Notes: generated by a model not told the origin, from the letters alone. A stretch of 64,000 bases of DNA from Spisula solida (GCA_947247005.1 OX365948.1:2108001-2172000); one strand, 5' to 3'. Counted from the first letter of the stretch, positions 1-31,177 are shown. Translations and numbers: made by a program.

Positions 1-1296
1 CAAAGATATAAAAATATGTGTTTAGATCTTTGCATGTATCTAGATATACAGTTTAAAGTTTAAGGATAAAATATTAATTTTCAGGACACTAATTAAAACA
101 AATATATACATTGAATGCTTCAAATCCGATTGGCTTCGTAAGCTGTATGGCCAGTCCACACACGCAATACTACACCAGCCGGAATTACTATTATGTGTTA
201 CTAAGGCGAATGATGTTAGTCCAATGAGTCAACACATCTCACAAAAAACCAATAACCCCTCTTTTATGCACCACGTATATAATGTAACTGTTTACTACTG
301 TATTAGTGTTTCAAGAACAGCGTCACACACCACTGCTACGAGAAACCGTCTCCAAGGGTATAAATGTGCCTTCATGTTAAAGTTCGGCGTCACACATGCG
401 GACGTGACATTAATTTTGTGATGTGCACAAATCTCGGCATTTCTGTACTCGATGTTTGGCACCTTGCTACCAATGTTATTTGCATACAGCATTTAGCTTA
501 CTTATCAATAATTTGATGATTCATTCGATGACGCGAGCGAATATTGCATATCAATAGTGTTCTTACATTCAAAATGTGATAAATTACCAAGGCTTCGGCG
601 ATTTGAGGGAGGCGGGGGCCGGGGGCGCCCCCTCTAATTCCGCTAGTGTACACTTAACAGATCTTATAAGTGTGCATGTACGTATATATTTAACCATAAC
701 TTAGTCAAAATGTGTTTGATATTTCTGAAATTTTCAACATACGCAGTTTGGTTATGTGGAATTACAGTTCAATTGATTTTAATACAATCTGATAACAATT
801 TTCACAAACAGAATAAACAAATGATGAATCAGCAAAAACTAATGTCATACGTTCTTGCAGTGTGTTTATCGGGTGTTTATCAGATTGTTAATACAATCCT
901 GAAATCACTAAGATTTTAACGATGTAATTTCTCCACGACCAATTCATCCGAGCAAGAAAGAAGTGCCTGCAAATCTCAACCAATATCGTAATTTTCGACC
1001 ATTTATGAGAACATTTGTTTTCAACAATTTAATATATTTTTATTTGTTTGTATTGTATGAACTTTTTGAAAGCTTATTTGGATGAGAAAATGTATTTGTG
1101 CGAATAAATTCCTACGCGCTGTAAAATGACTAATGATTTTAAGGGGCGATAAAAATGTCACTGTTAAAAGTAACCCGTTGAGCAGACGAACTTTTCACAT
1201 GTTGTGGTTTTAACATTCATATTACAGTTTAGCTAGAATCTCCTAATCTGACGTGCGCTTGTTCTTTACTATTTACAATATTTTGCATTTGGTGAT
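1..1296. other. Intergenic, no gene seen
   Basis: No convincing coding sequence on either strand; open frames are short and lack splice context. Positions 137-175 hold a motif (GTAAGCTGTATGGCCAGTCC) that recurs almost unchanged at 34688, so it belongs to a dispersed repeat. A GC-rich patch at 605-633 stands out from the AT-rich surroundings. Confidence 0.5.
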
Positions 1297-2600
1297 AGTA
1301 TTAATCCACGTTTCGTCCTTTAACTTACCAGAGATCTTCAGCTAAATAGTTTGTATCTACCGTTAGATCAACCCTTTTCCAAGCGCTGTTACATAAATTT
1401 GCCCGCCGAAAGTCGAGACCATATGAGTTATTTATGTTTCGTCCCCATCTTATTCGTTCGCGCTATTCGTACCATATCCAGTTCGTACCCAGGTATAATT
1501 ATGGAATAAGATTTTAGTTTCTAGTTTTTTTCTATTTTCTTGCTCCCATGTTAATAGTATTGATCGACGTTTGGTCCATTGAATTGCCATAGATCATCAG
1601 CTAACTTATTCGTTCGCGCTATTCGTACCATATCCAGTTCGTACCCAGGTATAATTATGGAATAAGATTTTAGTTTCTAGTTTTTTTCTATTTTCTTGCG
1701 CCCGCGTTAATAGGGGATTTATGCGGCCGGGAAAATCCCCATTAACGATTACATGCGAAAAACACGTGATTGTTGTTGTTGTAGTGGCATTGGCTATGGC
1801 CTATTTTTTTTCAACAGACCGGATGCAGAATAATGATTTGGTAGACTTAATTTCACGTCCCACTTCCGGTAGAGGCAAGTTGTTGTTCAAGATTTGAGAA
1901 CCAATCTTGTTTAATTTATTTTTTCCAATATGAAATATAAATACAGTTCCACTCTTTTACTAACGGAAATGACGTCACACCATTTAACGCGACGTCATCG
2001 CGCGTTACCGCGACGTCGACGCATGGCATAGCGCGCCAACTTAAGAATAATTATGTTGAATTGAAATATAAATAACAAATAAAAGACGAGTGTAAAACTA
2101 TAATTACTATATTTATAGGGCATATCTGTGCAACCCGTCTCCTAGATCGGAAAACACTCTTTTCTAAGTATTTGTTCGCCTGGTCTGCTATGTGGTGCTG
2201 CCTGGCAGTCAGAGGCTAGATCTTTAGTCTCTGTGGAGCAAACAAATTCCTTAGTCATTTTTTCCTTGATCAGATTATCCAAAAAACCTGATGGGAAATC
2301 CCCGATGGATGCAGTGCATTTGTTCATATATATATTAGTATTGATCGACGTTTGGTTCATTGAATTGCCATAGATCATCAGCTAACTTGAATAGTTTGCG
2401 TCTGTCGTTAGGCCAACCCTTGTCCGTGCGCTGCTGTGTATACAATTTCCCGTCGAAAATCCAGACCATTTCGACCCCTATCTTATTCGTTCTCGCGAAT
2501 CGTATCCTATCCGGATGGTTTATAATTTACATAACTATGCAGCTGAAGAGTTGTGGAATTATGACTTTGTGAAGATTTTAGACGCTAGCTTATATTTTCT
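1296..2600. repeat. Three degenerate copies of one repeat unit
   Basis: Copies begin near 1296, 1555 and 2336, each opening with TAGTATT(A/G)ATC(C/G)ACGTTT. A 95 bp stretch at 1449-1543 is repeated exactly at 1605-1699, so the first two copies are partly identical. The third copy has diverged clearly. No open frame or terminal inverted repeat was recognised. It could be a decayed tandem array or fragments of one mobile element. Confidence 0.7.
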
Positions 2601-3015
2601 TGCGCCCATTGATGCATTATTCCATTTCTTGCATTCTTTTGGTTTACTACCATCAAAATAATTTGCATGGAAACGTTTAATCAAATGTTTTTTATTCTCT
2701 TAATTACGCGAGTCTGACCTGCAAACATATATATCAGGACTGGGACGTCTTGATGTCCGCAGGTACATTCGATGTTTGATAATTCATTTAACGAGCATCT
2801 TATGAAACTATATGTCAGTGAAGAACGAAAAACACGATGAAACACGTTGGAATCGAACACACATTGTGACATATTACTTAGAACTACAGCAGGTGCATTG
2901 CCTTCATTAGTTCTAGTATTGATGGGTCCGTTGAGGTGTGATTTGAATGATTCAGCTGCTATCGCGTCTCAGAAACCTTGTCAACAATATTAACATTTGT
3001 TTTGAAATTCAGTGC
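2601..3015. other. Intergenic, nothing recognised
   Basis: AT-rich sequence between the degenerate repeats and the left LTR. No supported gene. Confidence 0.4.
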
Positions 3016-3334
3016 TATAACATTGTATGTCAATGTTGACATGTGCATGGTGGGTCACTGTAGGTTGACAGTTGAGTATGTTGGACACATTTAATGTGGT
3101 GTGGGGGATGATCTTACATAATACCAGGAAGCTTGAACATTTAGTTACACCGATCTCTGTATAATACATGTCTGGCTATACCCTTTATAACCCAAGCAAA
3201 GTTGTGTTAAAATCAGTTGGAATTGGAGCGCCGAGTCATGAGTGGAGCTCGGAGTCAGACCGGAGCGTATGTATTGAATAAAACGTTGAAACTGCTATAC
3301 TGTTAAGTGATTACTTTAGCCATATTACGCTACA
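3016..3334 (+). repeat. Left LTR
   Basis: Identical to 7237-7555. Near its start is the inverted repeat GTCAATGTTGAC. A TATA-like stretch (CCCTTTATAACC) and a downstream GAATAAAAC signal fit promoter and polyadenylation roles. The repeat ends in CTACA. Confidence 0.9.
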
Positions 3335-6300
3335 AGGCTAACTTTTGGTGATCGTGACCAGCACACGCGAGTACGAATCCTATACGATCAGAAAGGTGAG
3401 TGAATGTTTGTAAATTTCTTTTTGCTTACAAGTGTAGTAAATAATCAATTTTTAATTATGGCAAATGTTTTAAAAGCTGTAAGTTACCAGGGTGTCGCAA
3501 GGGTGATCTTAGAATATGATCAATATAAATCATGGATTAAATGGAAAGAACATATACTTAGTTACTTATGCAGACTATTTTAGGCTTATTAATGAATATA
3601 AATGACAAAATTAAGTATAAAAAGGAAAAATGTTAAAATGTCAAAAAAAATCATTCATTTAATATAAAGTTCAGATACGTAACTGAAATTGATAGTTACT
3701 TATTAAAATTTTATCATGTCAAGTTGTCAAGTGCATATACATCACGTGGTAAATTGTAAATATTAATGCAGTGTTGTTATATAAAAAATTGAAATTTAAA
3801 TAATGTATCAAATGTATAGACTGTAAATAGTGAGTATAACATGTCGTAATAGTCAATAATGTTGATATGATTATTCGTTAGGAGAATCGGGTGTGTATTA
3901 TGGTTTTACGGTTGTTGACCGATGTCTACAAATAGATATTATGCGAACATAATTATTTGTAAGAATTTTTGAGTATATTGTCGAGATATTAAGTATTATA
4001 TAGAAGTCGAGAGCAAATAAGTTGCATATGAATATGTTTTATTCATTATAACGACTATTATAATATTGGAGTTTAGATACGAGTGTCGGGATGTGTTATT
4101 GTTGTGTTGAGATAAATGTTATGAGAACATAATTAGTAGTAGAGACATATTATATAAGAAGTCGAAGGCCAGTATTTATTAGAAATCAGAAGGCATATGA
4201 ATGTATTTTGAAACGACTGTCTATAATATCAGAGTATAGATAAGGAAGATCGGTTATTTGGGAGCCTTTGTTGTATTGTTATTGTTAACGATGTTGTTAC
4301 GATAAGTCGATAGCCGGTATTTTTTAGGAAATCAGAAGGCATATATATTATTATGATTTTTTTCATAAATCGACTAGTCATTTTAGCGCTGCGGATAGCA
4401 ATAAGATTATTGTAAGGACTGTCTATACTATCAAAGTATAGTTGAGAAAGATCGGTTATTTTGGAGTCTTTGTTTTATTGTTATTTTTAACGATATTGTT
4501 ACCATAAGTCGATAGCCGGTAAGGCATATATATAATTATGATTTTATTCATAAAACGACTAGTATAATATCAAGAAAATAGCAATAATATCATTGTAAGG
4601 ATAATCGGTTGATGTTGTAAATATTGTTTAAAATATTGTTATGAAAAGTATAATAAAAACGAAATTATGCGTAGAAACATTTGACTATATACATATGTTA
4701 TGAATACAGTAATTGAATATGATGAAATCGGTAAAAGTCATTAGCATGTTAGGCAATCAGCAACATAGGAATATTTGTTATTCAATAAAACGACTGTAAT
4801 ATCCGATTATATCAATATTGTTATAGAAACGGAGAGTCGATTATGTTGTAATGGTTATCAACCGATGTTATTAGATTTAAAATTAAAGTTACACTTCACT
4901 TATATTACGCCATGTACACAAAATAATAAATAATGCAATTCATTAAGTTAGACATTAACTGTAGGGCATTCAATGATTATATAACGTTAGGATATTAGTT
5001 TGAGAACTCAAGTTCAAGCACAATAGTAGTAAGTTAATTAATTAATTGTAAGCGTATCAAAGCATAAGAAGGAATTGAAACTTTCCAATAAATAACTTAT
5101 TAAAAAAATCAAAATAGTTACTTTGATAGAAGTCCATGATAAGTCTTCAACATGTATTTCCATTATGAGTAGTTATAATGATCACCATTGCCGCACTGGG
5201 TACCTTAGCAATTTTATTTTGTTAAAAAAACGTGTATTAAATTAAAAACACTTGCTCAAGCAAAATGAAACTAGCATTCATGTCACTATATACCTGTCCA
5301 GTACAACGGTGAAAACACATCGGACCGGGGAATAAGACGGATGGGAGATGAAATCAAAAATACCTTTTGAGAATTGTCTGCAGGTGCAATACAATTACAA
5401 AACCATGTCATATATGGAGTAATACTCCAAACGATGCGAGACTATCAACAATCCCAAGTCCAGTATTCAAGTATATGCCTACCAGAAAATGTGTGCTTCA
5501 AGAGGAAACAATACTTCAAGGCCGATTGCACAGGGCATCATTCCGGGTAGAAGTCTAAAACTTCACGGATGGCTCGGTGTATTACGACAGATCCAGATAG
5601 ATCCAGGAATTATCAGAATATCGAATAATAGTATATCAACTATGTCAACGAGTATATGGGGATTACTTTATCGGTCAAGTAATAATTTGATGATCCATGA
5701 AATTAACATGGGTATTATAGAAATAGTTTCAACCATGGCAACTATTGCACGTCGACGCTGGATGGCTATTCATTGAGTTTCAGCGTAGAGAAGTAGAAAT
5801 GATGTGTCAACAGCTATGCGATGATTGCGGCAATAGTACAACGGGTAGTAAATAAGATGCTGATGGACGCCAAAGTTCAACTGGAATCCGAAGAAGTCAT
5901 TGTCGATGCCATATATTAAGTATCTTTGCATGTTTTGGGTTGGTTGTGTTATTGGTTGTGGTAAATTAGCAAAATAACAAATAATAAAAGCTTCACACAG
6001 TATTTTAAGGATGTTCATTCAAAGTAGAAATAGTAATGTTAAATTTTGTTGTATTATTAGAGTGTACCTAACGTTAATTATATGCCAAATGGATACGTCA
6101 GGATTTTTGTCGTAGGATTTAAATTTTGAATTTGAGGATTTTGCCATAAAATGCTAGTATATGTACATGTACTACAAAAATAGAAATTACTTTCATTATT
6201 AATATTAGTGAAGATGTAACTGTATTATGATATGTAAAAAGGTGTTTTTTGTGTTGTTGTAACAAGGTGTTGGTTTAAAACAAATAACAACTTTAATTAT

Positions 6301-7236
6301 TGGGTGTTGGGCAATGTTGAATTAGTTGTATATGTTTATGTTGCAGTTGTTCATGTTTTATGAAGTTGAGTTAATATTAAGTTCATGGAAGTTTTATAAT
6401 GTGAATAGAGATATATCAGAAGTTTAATATAGTAAGAGGATATTAGAAACGTATCAATTAAATAAGCAGAATATGTCAACATAAATGAAGCATGTTGTAT
6501 CTAGGAAGTAAATTGTAACTTATAAGTACAAATACATACATATTATATATTATTTCTTACGGGGTTGTTGGGGTTGTTATCACCGCATATATTGAAATAG
6601 AAGATAGAACTATATATAGATATTAATCATGTCAATACTATACATTCCAGGAAATTAAGACACTGCGGCTGATAAACACGGACTCACATTGTAACTGGAA
6701 CTGGAAGACGTCATAAAACAACAAACAGTCGTTAAAAAACTTCCAGTGTTCAGAGACGTTCCGTATAAATTATGTTTAGAAGCTGCGATTTTAAGAAATT
6801 TCAAGTGTTTAATTGTGTCAATGTCACGTGTGATTATGTTATTCGGGAATACGATACCATAGACACTATCAAGCAAAATTATGATAAGAAATGGAAACAT
6901 GTATATTGAATTGCTATATCAAAATGTATTGTTTACCTTGATCATCCAGATATATGTATGTATGTTTTTAGGTGTGATGTTTATATGTGATCATGGTTGT
7001 CGAAGGTGACAATTACATGGATTAGTACTCCATTTCAATTGTCATCTCCGCTATAAGGTGTAAACAATATCGGAGTTTCCTGAGTACTAAATAAATGTAG
7101 GGGAAATTGAATTGAGTATTAAGCAAATAGGTTATTTTCATTTATTCCAAATTAAGGGGCGGTACAAATATTATACAAGTACATGTATAGTAGTTTTTTT
7201 TTTTTATTAGTTTTTTTTTGGGGTTACATTATAAGG
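3335..7236 (+). other. Internal region of LTR element, no conserved ORF
   Basis: AT-rich and crowded with stops. A unit of about 210 bp is imperfectly duplicated at roughly 4206-4417 and 4418-4600 (shared GTCGATAGCCGGTA and AGATCGGTTATTT). A splice-donor-like AGGTGAGTG lies at about 3394. Small frames around 5367-5776 match no family I recognise. Poly-T runs precede the right LTR. Confidence 0.7.
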
Positions 7237-7555
7237 TATAACATTGTATGTCAATGTTGACATGTGCATGGTGGGTCACTGTAGGTTGACAGTTGAGTAT
7301 GTTGGACACATTTAATGTGGTGTGGGGGATGATCTTACATAATACCAGGAAGCTTGAACATTTAGTTACACCGATCTCTGTATAATACATGTCTGGCTAT
7401 ACCCTTTATAACCCAAGCAAAGTTGTGTTAAAATCAGTTGGAATTGGAGCGCCGAGTCATGAGTGGAGCTCGGAGTCAGACCGGAGCGTATGTATTGAAT
7501 AAAACGTTGAAACTGCTATACTGTTAAGTGATTACTTTAGCCATATTACGCTACA
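7237..7555 (+). repeat. Right LTR
   Basis: Exact copy of 3016-3334. Followed by GTGC, matching the four bases before the left LTR. Confidence 0.9.
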
Positions 7556-7573
7556 GTGCCATAAATGTGAAAC

Positions 7574-8600
7574 CCTATAATACCCAGAATTGCGATTTCC
7601 CCCAGTAACAGTACTTCAGTACTTTGATTACTATTGTCATTATTCTCGTTTTTTTCTTTACTATAGTCAGGTAACGGCATCGCTCACTATGCAGATTAAA
7701 CGATTCAACTTGTTCTAATACCCCAATCCTGGAGTGTCTGATATTTAGGCCTTCGCATAGATGCGTACAGCCAATAATTATTTTAATTTTATCGAGTTGG
7801 GATAACTGCTCCCACCAGTTTACACCGATCTTTTCCAGTTCATGGATTAGGTCTACCATAACAATATTTAGTCTTCTACACTGGAATCGTCTTGTTCCAA
7901 TACCCCAATCCTGGAGTGTCTGATATTAAGGCCTTCGCATAGATGCGTACAGTCAATAATTATTTTTGCATCTCTCGATGATCTTGGTTGTTGTTCTAAC
8001 AGTGGATGAAGGTTATTGATTTGTATGGCTGGTATTGCGGTTTTTCAATGAGGGTTCAAGCAGTCCTGTATAATTTCTTTCTTCCAGTATTTATGTATCG
8101 CATTTCTGACTATGGTCTCCCACTTCTCCCTCTACATAGGGCTATATTTAGTAGATTATCCGGACCTTCTAGATCATATTTCCAAAATAGTTTTTAATTG
8201 CTATAAACCAACGGTCGCTAGATGTAGTCTTTATCGTTAGTTGTCTGCGTGCTACTCTCTTTTCTACTGAGTTTTCACTTTACAGGCATATATTATTGTG
8301 AAGGGTCAACGCCTGTTTCTTGATGTTTGCCTCTACCGGTAAAAATCCTGTGATGGCATAAATCGCTGAATCTGCAGTGTTTGTTGGAAGTGCTAGAATT
8401 TGTTTTAATAGTCTCTTTTGGTGTGTTTCAAGTTTATTTAACAAGACCTTTCCAGGAAGGATAATTTCCAGACCGTACAGTAGAACTGGTAGGACATATA
8501 ATTTTATGATGTGTAGTGCTGTTTGAGTATATGTATATCTGTAGTCCAAACACCCAGTCCAGATTGTTTTGCTGATGCTGCCCGATTCGGGACTCATGCG
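7574..8600 (-). mobile_element. Decayed non-LTR retrotransposon 3' part
   Basis: On the minus strand, 8597-8280 encodes a 105-residue frame of the type found after the reverse transcriptase core in animal LINEs (LPVLLYGLEIILPGK, then a QKRLLKQILALP segment). Further along, through frameshifts and stops, come pieces such as KYWKKEIIQDCL near 8070 and a 7859-7575 frame containing NWWEQLSQLDKIKIIIG, in the order expected of a LINE C-terminus. A segment of about 70 bp at 7711-7786 is repeated at 7890-7965. No intact reading frame, tail or target duplication was found. The clade is uncertain. Confidence 0.6.
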
Positions 8601-9118
8601 CTTATATGTAAATAAACTTTGAGATCTCTATTCTAGCTAGTCTAGATCTGTATTCTAATTGAACCTTATTTATTTTTTAAAAAGTAACACTTTCGTTTTT
8701 TTTTATATTAATAATTGCTTTTCAAAGCATTTCGCAAGTTGGACAAACGTAGTAAAGCGTAACAGATTTGTTCTCATCGCTAATTGACTTATGCAGGGAA
8801 AGTGCAAAAAACACCGCTTCTGTCATTTGAGTTGCCAATGACAACGAGGTGAGCGTTAATCCAAAACGAGACTCGGTTAATTGAGTGACAGGTGCGCGAC
8901 AACAAGTTCGTTCTCGATCCAAAATCAATATACAAACATCGTCATCATAGTGTAAGCAATAACCAGTAAGTTCATGTTATTTCTTGCATCAAGTTGGATT
9001 TTGTATTTAAATAATAAGTTTATTAGCTAATTTTTATCTGAACTTTGAAATCGGATTGCAGTGGACTGTTTTTCGGATAAGCATAGTTTATAAGTGTTAT
9101 ATATATATTGTATTGCAG
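8601..9118. promoter_or_regulatory. Upstream region of the calcyphosine-like gene
   Basis: No coding sequence recognised. TATTGCAG at 9111-9118 is a splice acceptor seven bases before the start codon, so at least one 5' non-coding exon probably lies further upstream. I could not identify that exon or a promoter here. Confidence 0.35.
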
Positions 9119-9124
9119 ACTAAA

Positions 9125-26674
<17,550 letters not shown>

Positions 26675-26979
26675 TACATTTGATCAGTCTCCCTGGTTCA
26701 TTGTGATATTTATACATTTGTACATAGTTTATTTCTTATCCTTCTCACTATTATTTCTTTTGCTCATTTGTAAAGTGTTAAAGACTGTTATACATGTATA
26801 TAGTTTTGGGTAACTGTAAAAGTGATGTTGGTAACTTATGTATATATATATTGGGCATGTCACTTGGTCTGAATCTTTTTTAACAGCACTGGGTTTAACA
26901 TTCTTGTCTACCAGCGTATTCTTCCAACACCTGCAATTGTGAAAGGTCGGCCATTTCCAATTGTCTCCGGTAAATAAAC

Positions 26980-28298
26980 TATTGCAATGCATAAACGCCG
27001 AGGTGATCAGAATGCCGACACCTGGTTACTGTATTATCAAAGCACTTATGAGTTAAAAGAAGTGACCTTCATTGATATTAAAACCAGTGTAACAATGCCT
27101 CTGATTAACGTTTGAACTGGAGTCTTAAATGTCCAGCCAACATTCTGAGACTGGTCTATATTCAGTTATATTTTTGCGTCCAGTCTTTGGCTCATTATTA
27201 AGCTTTATATTGTAAAAGGTCTTCAAAATGGTGTTCACATGAAGAAAGGGTAAAGCTTGTATACTAGCAAGCAATAAATACATTTTTGTCATCAATTAGA
27301 TTTGGAATCTGCTTTAACTGGGCCAATAATTGTTTTGAATTTCTTGCTGTATGTATCAAACTGGGAAGACCAAGGGCTTATCTGTGATGAATGTATCAAA
27401 GATGTTAACTAAATGTAATTTATTTTGTAAATACAAACAAATGAATTGATTTCGCAAAAAAACATGTAATTCAAACATACTGAAAACTTCTCATTCTATA
27501 ATAGCCTATAATCAATAACAAGGTATGTGTGTCGGGGCATCTTGATTATATTATGTTGTATGTTTTTGCTTTTCTGAATCTCCATATGTTAGCTATATTT
27601 ATTGTGCATAAATGAATGCTACTCAAACCTATTATATGTATAATCATTTGAACTAAATCTGTATCAAACTTTTAGACTTAATTTTGATTAAGAAAGTTAA
27701 TTAAATTTAGATGTACTTACAAACAAGATTATGTCTTATTTACATTTATTTGTTAATTCCATATAAGCTCAGTCTACCAGCTGTTTTCCCAACCAGTGTT
27801 TATAAATGTACCATAACATTAGCTTCATTTAAATTAAAAGAAACTATTTCTACAAATAACTTCACAGATATAATTTTTATTTTCAGATTTATTGAACATA
27901 TTGTAGTACATTTGTATAATAAATCGTAATACATATAATTTGTCAGTGTCTTTATTTTTAAGAGAAATATTTCAATGGTTCATGTATATATATACCACTG
28001 TAACCCGGGAACAATAATACAACTTCAACATGTATTCAGAGATCAACAAACATACACACCCTATCAACAGGTGGCCATTATAGATACAGTCCAGACAATC
28101 ATCTAACTTTTCGTTTAAAAAAGGGGAAGATTTTTTTTCATAAACCTGATTTCTGATTTAAATTATGACTAAATACTTGATTAATAATTCAGAAATCCTT
28201 CTTGATCCTGTCAGGAACACTGCATTCTTTAATCACATAATTTCTCTAGTATGTTTTACGACAAATCGTTAAAACAAATAAAAGCTCCGCGAGTCGCA
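26980..28298. other. Intergenic, nothing recognised
   Basis: AT-rich sequence after the calcyphosine-like gene. No supported gene, RNA or bounded repeat. Confidence 0.45.
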
Positions 28299-29313
28299 TG
28301 TGTCGCCTGACGAAATGCATATTTGTCATGGAAAACTATCCAGTATTGGGCTACATATCAGACTCACAAGAGCTCTCTAGTCATCTGAACTAAAAACAAC
28401 AAAGCGATGCTCTGGACAAAAAAATGTCCTGATAAAAAATCAATCTGAAGGGAATCATTCAAACACTACACAAGCTAGAGTTATGATTCTTGCGCACTGC
28501 ACTTCATGTCACAGCAAAGAAACATGCATTCCTATTTTTGAGTCATTAATAGTTATGGTGACAAAGTTATGCCACGGACAAGAAATGCTTATAAAATCAA
28601 TCAAAGGGAAAAAATTGAAAAATGGCACAAGGTAGAGTTACGGTTCTTGTGTACTGCACTTGGACTTTTGGTAAGAAATATGCATACCAAGTTTCAAGTC
28701 ATTCAACCTCGTGGTGACAAAGTTATCCTCCGGACAAGAAATGCTCAAATTAAATCAATCTAAGGGAAATAATTAAAAAACGATGCAAGGCAGAGTTATG
28801 GTTCTTGCGCACTGCATTTCGGCTTATTGCAAGAAACATACATACAAAATCTTGAGTCATTTGAACTTAAGGTGACAAAGTTATGCTCCGGACAAGAAAT
28901 GCTCTAATAAAATCAATCAAAGGGAAATAATTCAAAAACTATGACAGGTAGAGTTATGGTTCTTGCGCACTGCACTCCGGCTTATTGCAAGAAACATGCA
29001 TATCAATTCTTGAGTCAATTGCAAGAAACATGCATACCAATTCTTGAGTCATTTGAACTTAAGGTGACAAAGTTATGCTCCGGACAAGAAATGCTCTAAT
29101 AAAATCAATCAAAGGGAAATAATTCAAAAACTATGACAGGTAGAGTTATGGTTCTTGCGCACTGCACTCCGGCTTATTGCAAGAAACATGCATACCAATT
29201 CTTGAGTCATTTGAACTTAAGGTGACAAAGTTATGCTCCGGACAAGCAATTTGTGACGCCGCCGCCACCGCCGCCGCCAAAGTAACACCTATGTCGCCTT
29301 TTCAGGCGACACA
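28299..29313. mobile_element. Tandem-repeat element with 12 bp terminal inverted repeats
   Basis: TGTGTCGCCTGA at 28299-28310 is the exact complement of 29302-29313. Between them are about five head-to-tail units of roughly 160 bp (CTCCGGACAAGAAATGCTCT, CAATCAAAGGGAAATAATTC, GGTTCTTGCGCACTGCACT), the last two almost identical. A (GCC)n-like run follows at about 29257-29278. Such architecture resembles the bivalve 'pearl' elements known from the literature; family membership is inferred. Confidence 0.75.
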
Positions 29314-29867
29314 AAAATCTGTTAAGTTGATAGACTATTGGTTATTTTGAATTAAATACAAAGGGTGACTGGAAAAATAAGGAGCTGTAGCTGATGATAA
29401 TCTAGTAGTTGATCTATGATGGTCTGAGAGAATATTTCCAGGCTTTACATCGAGGAGTGTTCATTTAAATAAAGTTGGACACCATTATGACTGCTATAAT
29501 CAATGTGGTATAATGATGAATTTTATAAATTAATACAAATACATGTAAACAGTAAAGTCTTAAAGAGCAAAGTACATGATGTTGGAAAAACATTGAAAAC
29601 TCGTCAAACATATCATATTCTTATATAATATCACAGCCTTAGAGTTCATTATAGTAAGTCAAATCAATTAGCATAAAAATTGCATACTGCACTGTATAAA
29701 ACATTTCATGCCAGCTGGTTAATATTTATCTTTAGTTAAGATACTCCCGTTAAGTTATTGTTTTGTGTTTGAATGGGCACTATCATATATCTTAGTGAAT
29801 AGTCCATTGTGTAACAAAACTGTTGAATTAGATGTAACAAGTAATTAAGAATTGCAATCAATACAGA

Positions 29868-30263
29868 AGTCCCCTACCGGTTTGAGGCCATTTTCAATGT
29901 TTCTGTTGCCATAGCAACCACAACTTTTGTCAGAATCAAAATATTAGACGTGCATAATCCCCTGATTGCCCCCTATCCACATACCAAGTTTCATAAACCT
30001 AGCTTGGAAACTGTTTGAGTTATGGCAGGATCCAGATTTGGGCATATTTTCACTCTTTCTTTTGCCATAGCAACCACAATTTTTGTCAGAATCAAAATAT
30101 TTTTAGACGTGCATAATCCCTTTATTGCCCCCTATCCACATACCAAGTTTCACAAACCTAGCTTGGAAACTGAGTAATGTCAGGATCCAGAATGTTTGAC
30201 GGACGGACCGACGGACGGAGGGCAAACCTATAGTCCCCTCTGGTAAAAAACCGGTAGGGGACT
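29868..30263. mobile_element. 396 bp element with 16 bp perfect inverted repeats
   Basis: AGTCCCCTACCGGTTT at 29868-29883 is exactly complementary to 30248-30263. Inside are two tandem units of about 150-160 bp (sharing TTGCCATAGCAACCACAA and TAGACGTGCATAATCCC) and a GACGGACGGACCGACGGACG microsatellite near 30200. The layout is like 28299-29313 with different termini. Confidence 0.82.
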
Positions 30264-31177
30264 AAAAACGTATAACAATATATATTGGATGATGATTGTA
30301 AAACTATTACATTGTTAATTATATAAATACATCTGACATTGTCTAGATTTAAGAAATTTCCAATCCACACATGTGTTTCTATGACATAACTGAACTGAAT
30401 TGACAAGGGAAGACAAATATAAAGTCTGAGAGATACATTTCCTTGTAACATTGCTTATACAACTGTATGCTAATATTGGAACTAGATAAATCCATTATTT
30501 TTTAAATAAAAACAGTTATCATTCATATATACAACATAGACAACAACAAACAATACAAATGGCCACAAACAATTAAGCATTAATGATCTTAATCATACTT
30601 AACACCAAGAAGGCTTCTAAAATTACATTTACAAAAACAGCCATGTGTGAAAATCAAAATATTGCCTCTGAACCAGCTTTCGTATGTAGCTAATGCTAAA
30701 TATTCTATCGAGAAACAAACAAAATCAATTGTGACATTTTTAATGTAGTGTCTTAAAAATCCATCAATACAGGTAATTTACTGCAATCATTTACTGATTA
30801 TTCATGAAATAAATATCCTTGCCTATTGATCACCAAACAATCTATATATTAACAAATGCTCTTGAGATAAAACATGGTTACTATACAATACTGGATACAT
30901 ATCATATACAAACTGCTGAAATAATCATGCATTGCTTTAGCAAACAGCAATTTCTTGTATTAAGACAAATTAAGATGTCTGCCACCAGGGCAGCCAAATA
31001 GTCACAATGACTTTCACCTTTCAAGGTTGTTTACTGGTCGCAAATCAACTTCATCTTCATACCAAGCCAGAGGATACTAAACCAAACTGTCTTCAGTTGT
31101 TGGAAATGAAATAATGAAATTTGGTCTACCGACAGGCACAAGGAATATAATAGTATAGAATCCTACAATGAATTGAT
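30264..31177. other. Region between the two convergent genes
   Basis: No gene recognised. It should contain the CENP-C 3' UTR and polyadenylation site on the minus strand, but I did not find a clear AATAAA close to the stop codon. Confidence 0.35.

Larger units (their letters stand above)
3016..7555 (+). mobile_element. Non-autonomous LTR retrotransposon
   Basis: Two 319 bp direct repeats (3016-3334 and 7237-7555) are identical base for base by eye and bound about 3.9 kb of internal DNA. Orientation is taken as + because each LTR carries an AATAAA-type signal in its 3' half and the sequence just after the left LTR (about 3340-3356, TTTTGGTGATCGTGACC) resembles the primer-binding region of Gypsy/BEL-type elements. 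The bases GTGC lie just before the left LTR and just after the right one, a possible 4 bp target duplication (5 bp if the LTR ends one base earlier). The interior has only short open frames and no recognisable gag, protease, reverse transcriptase or integrase, so mobilisation would need proteins from another element. A clear polypurine tract next to the right LTR was not found. Confidence 0.85.

Noticed and set aside
137..175. tRNA-like sequence
   Set aside because: It cannot be folded into four arms by eye, and it recurs near 34688 as part of a longer repeat.
5367..5776. Possible RNase H trace (FTDGSVYY) inside the LTR element
   Set aside because: Only a few residues match, in a frame with stops and without the other catalytic positions; chance is as likely.
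28567..29250. A repeated protein domain
   Set aside because: Open frames occur in single units only and are broken between units; the DNA, not a protein, is what repeats.
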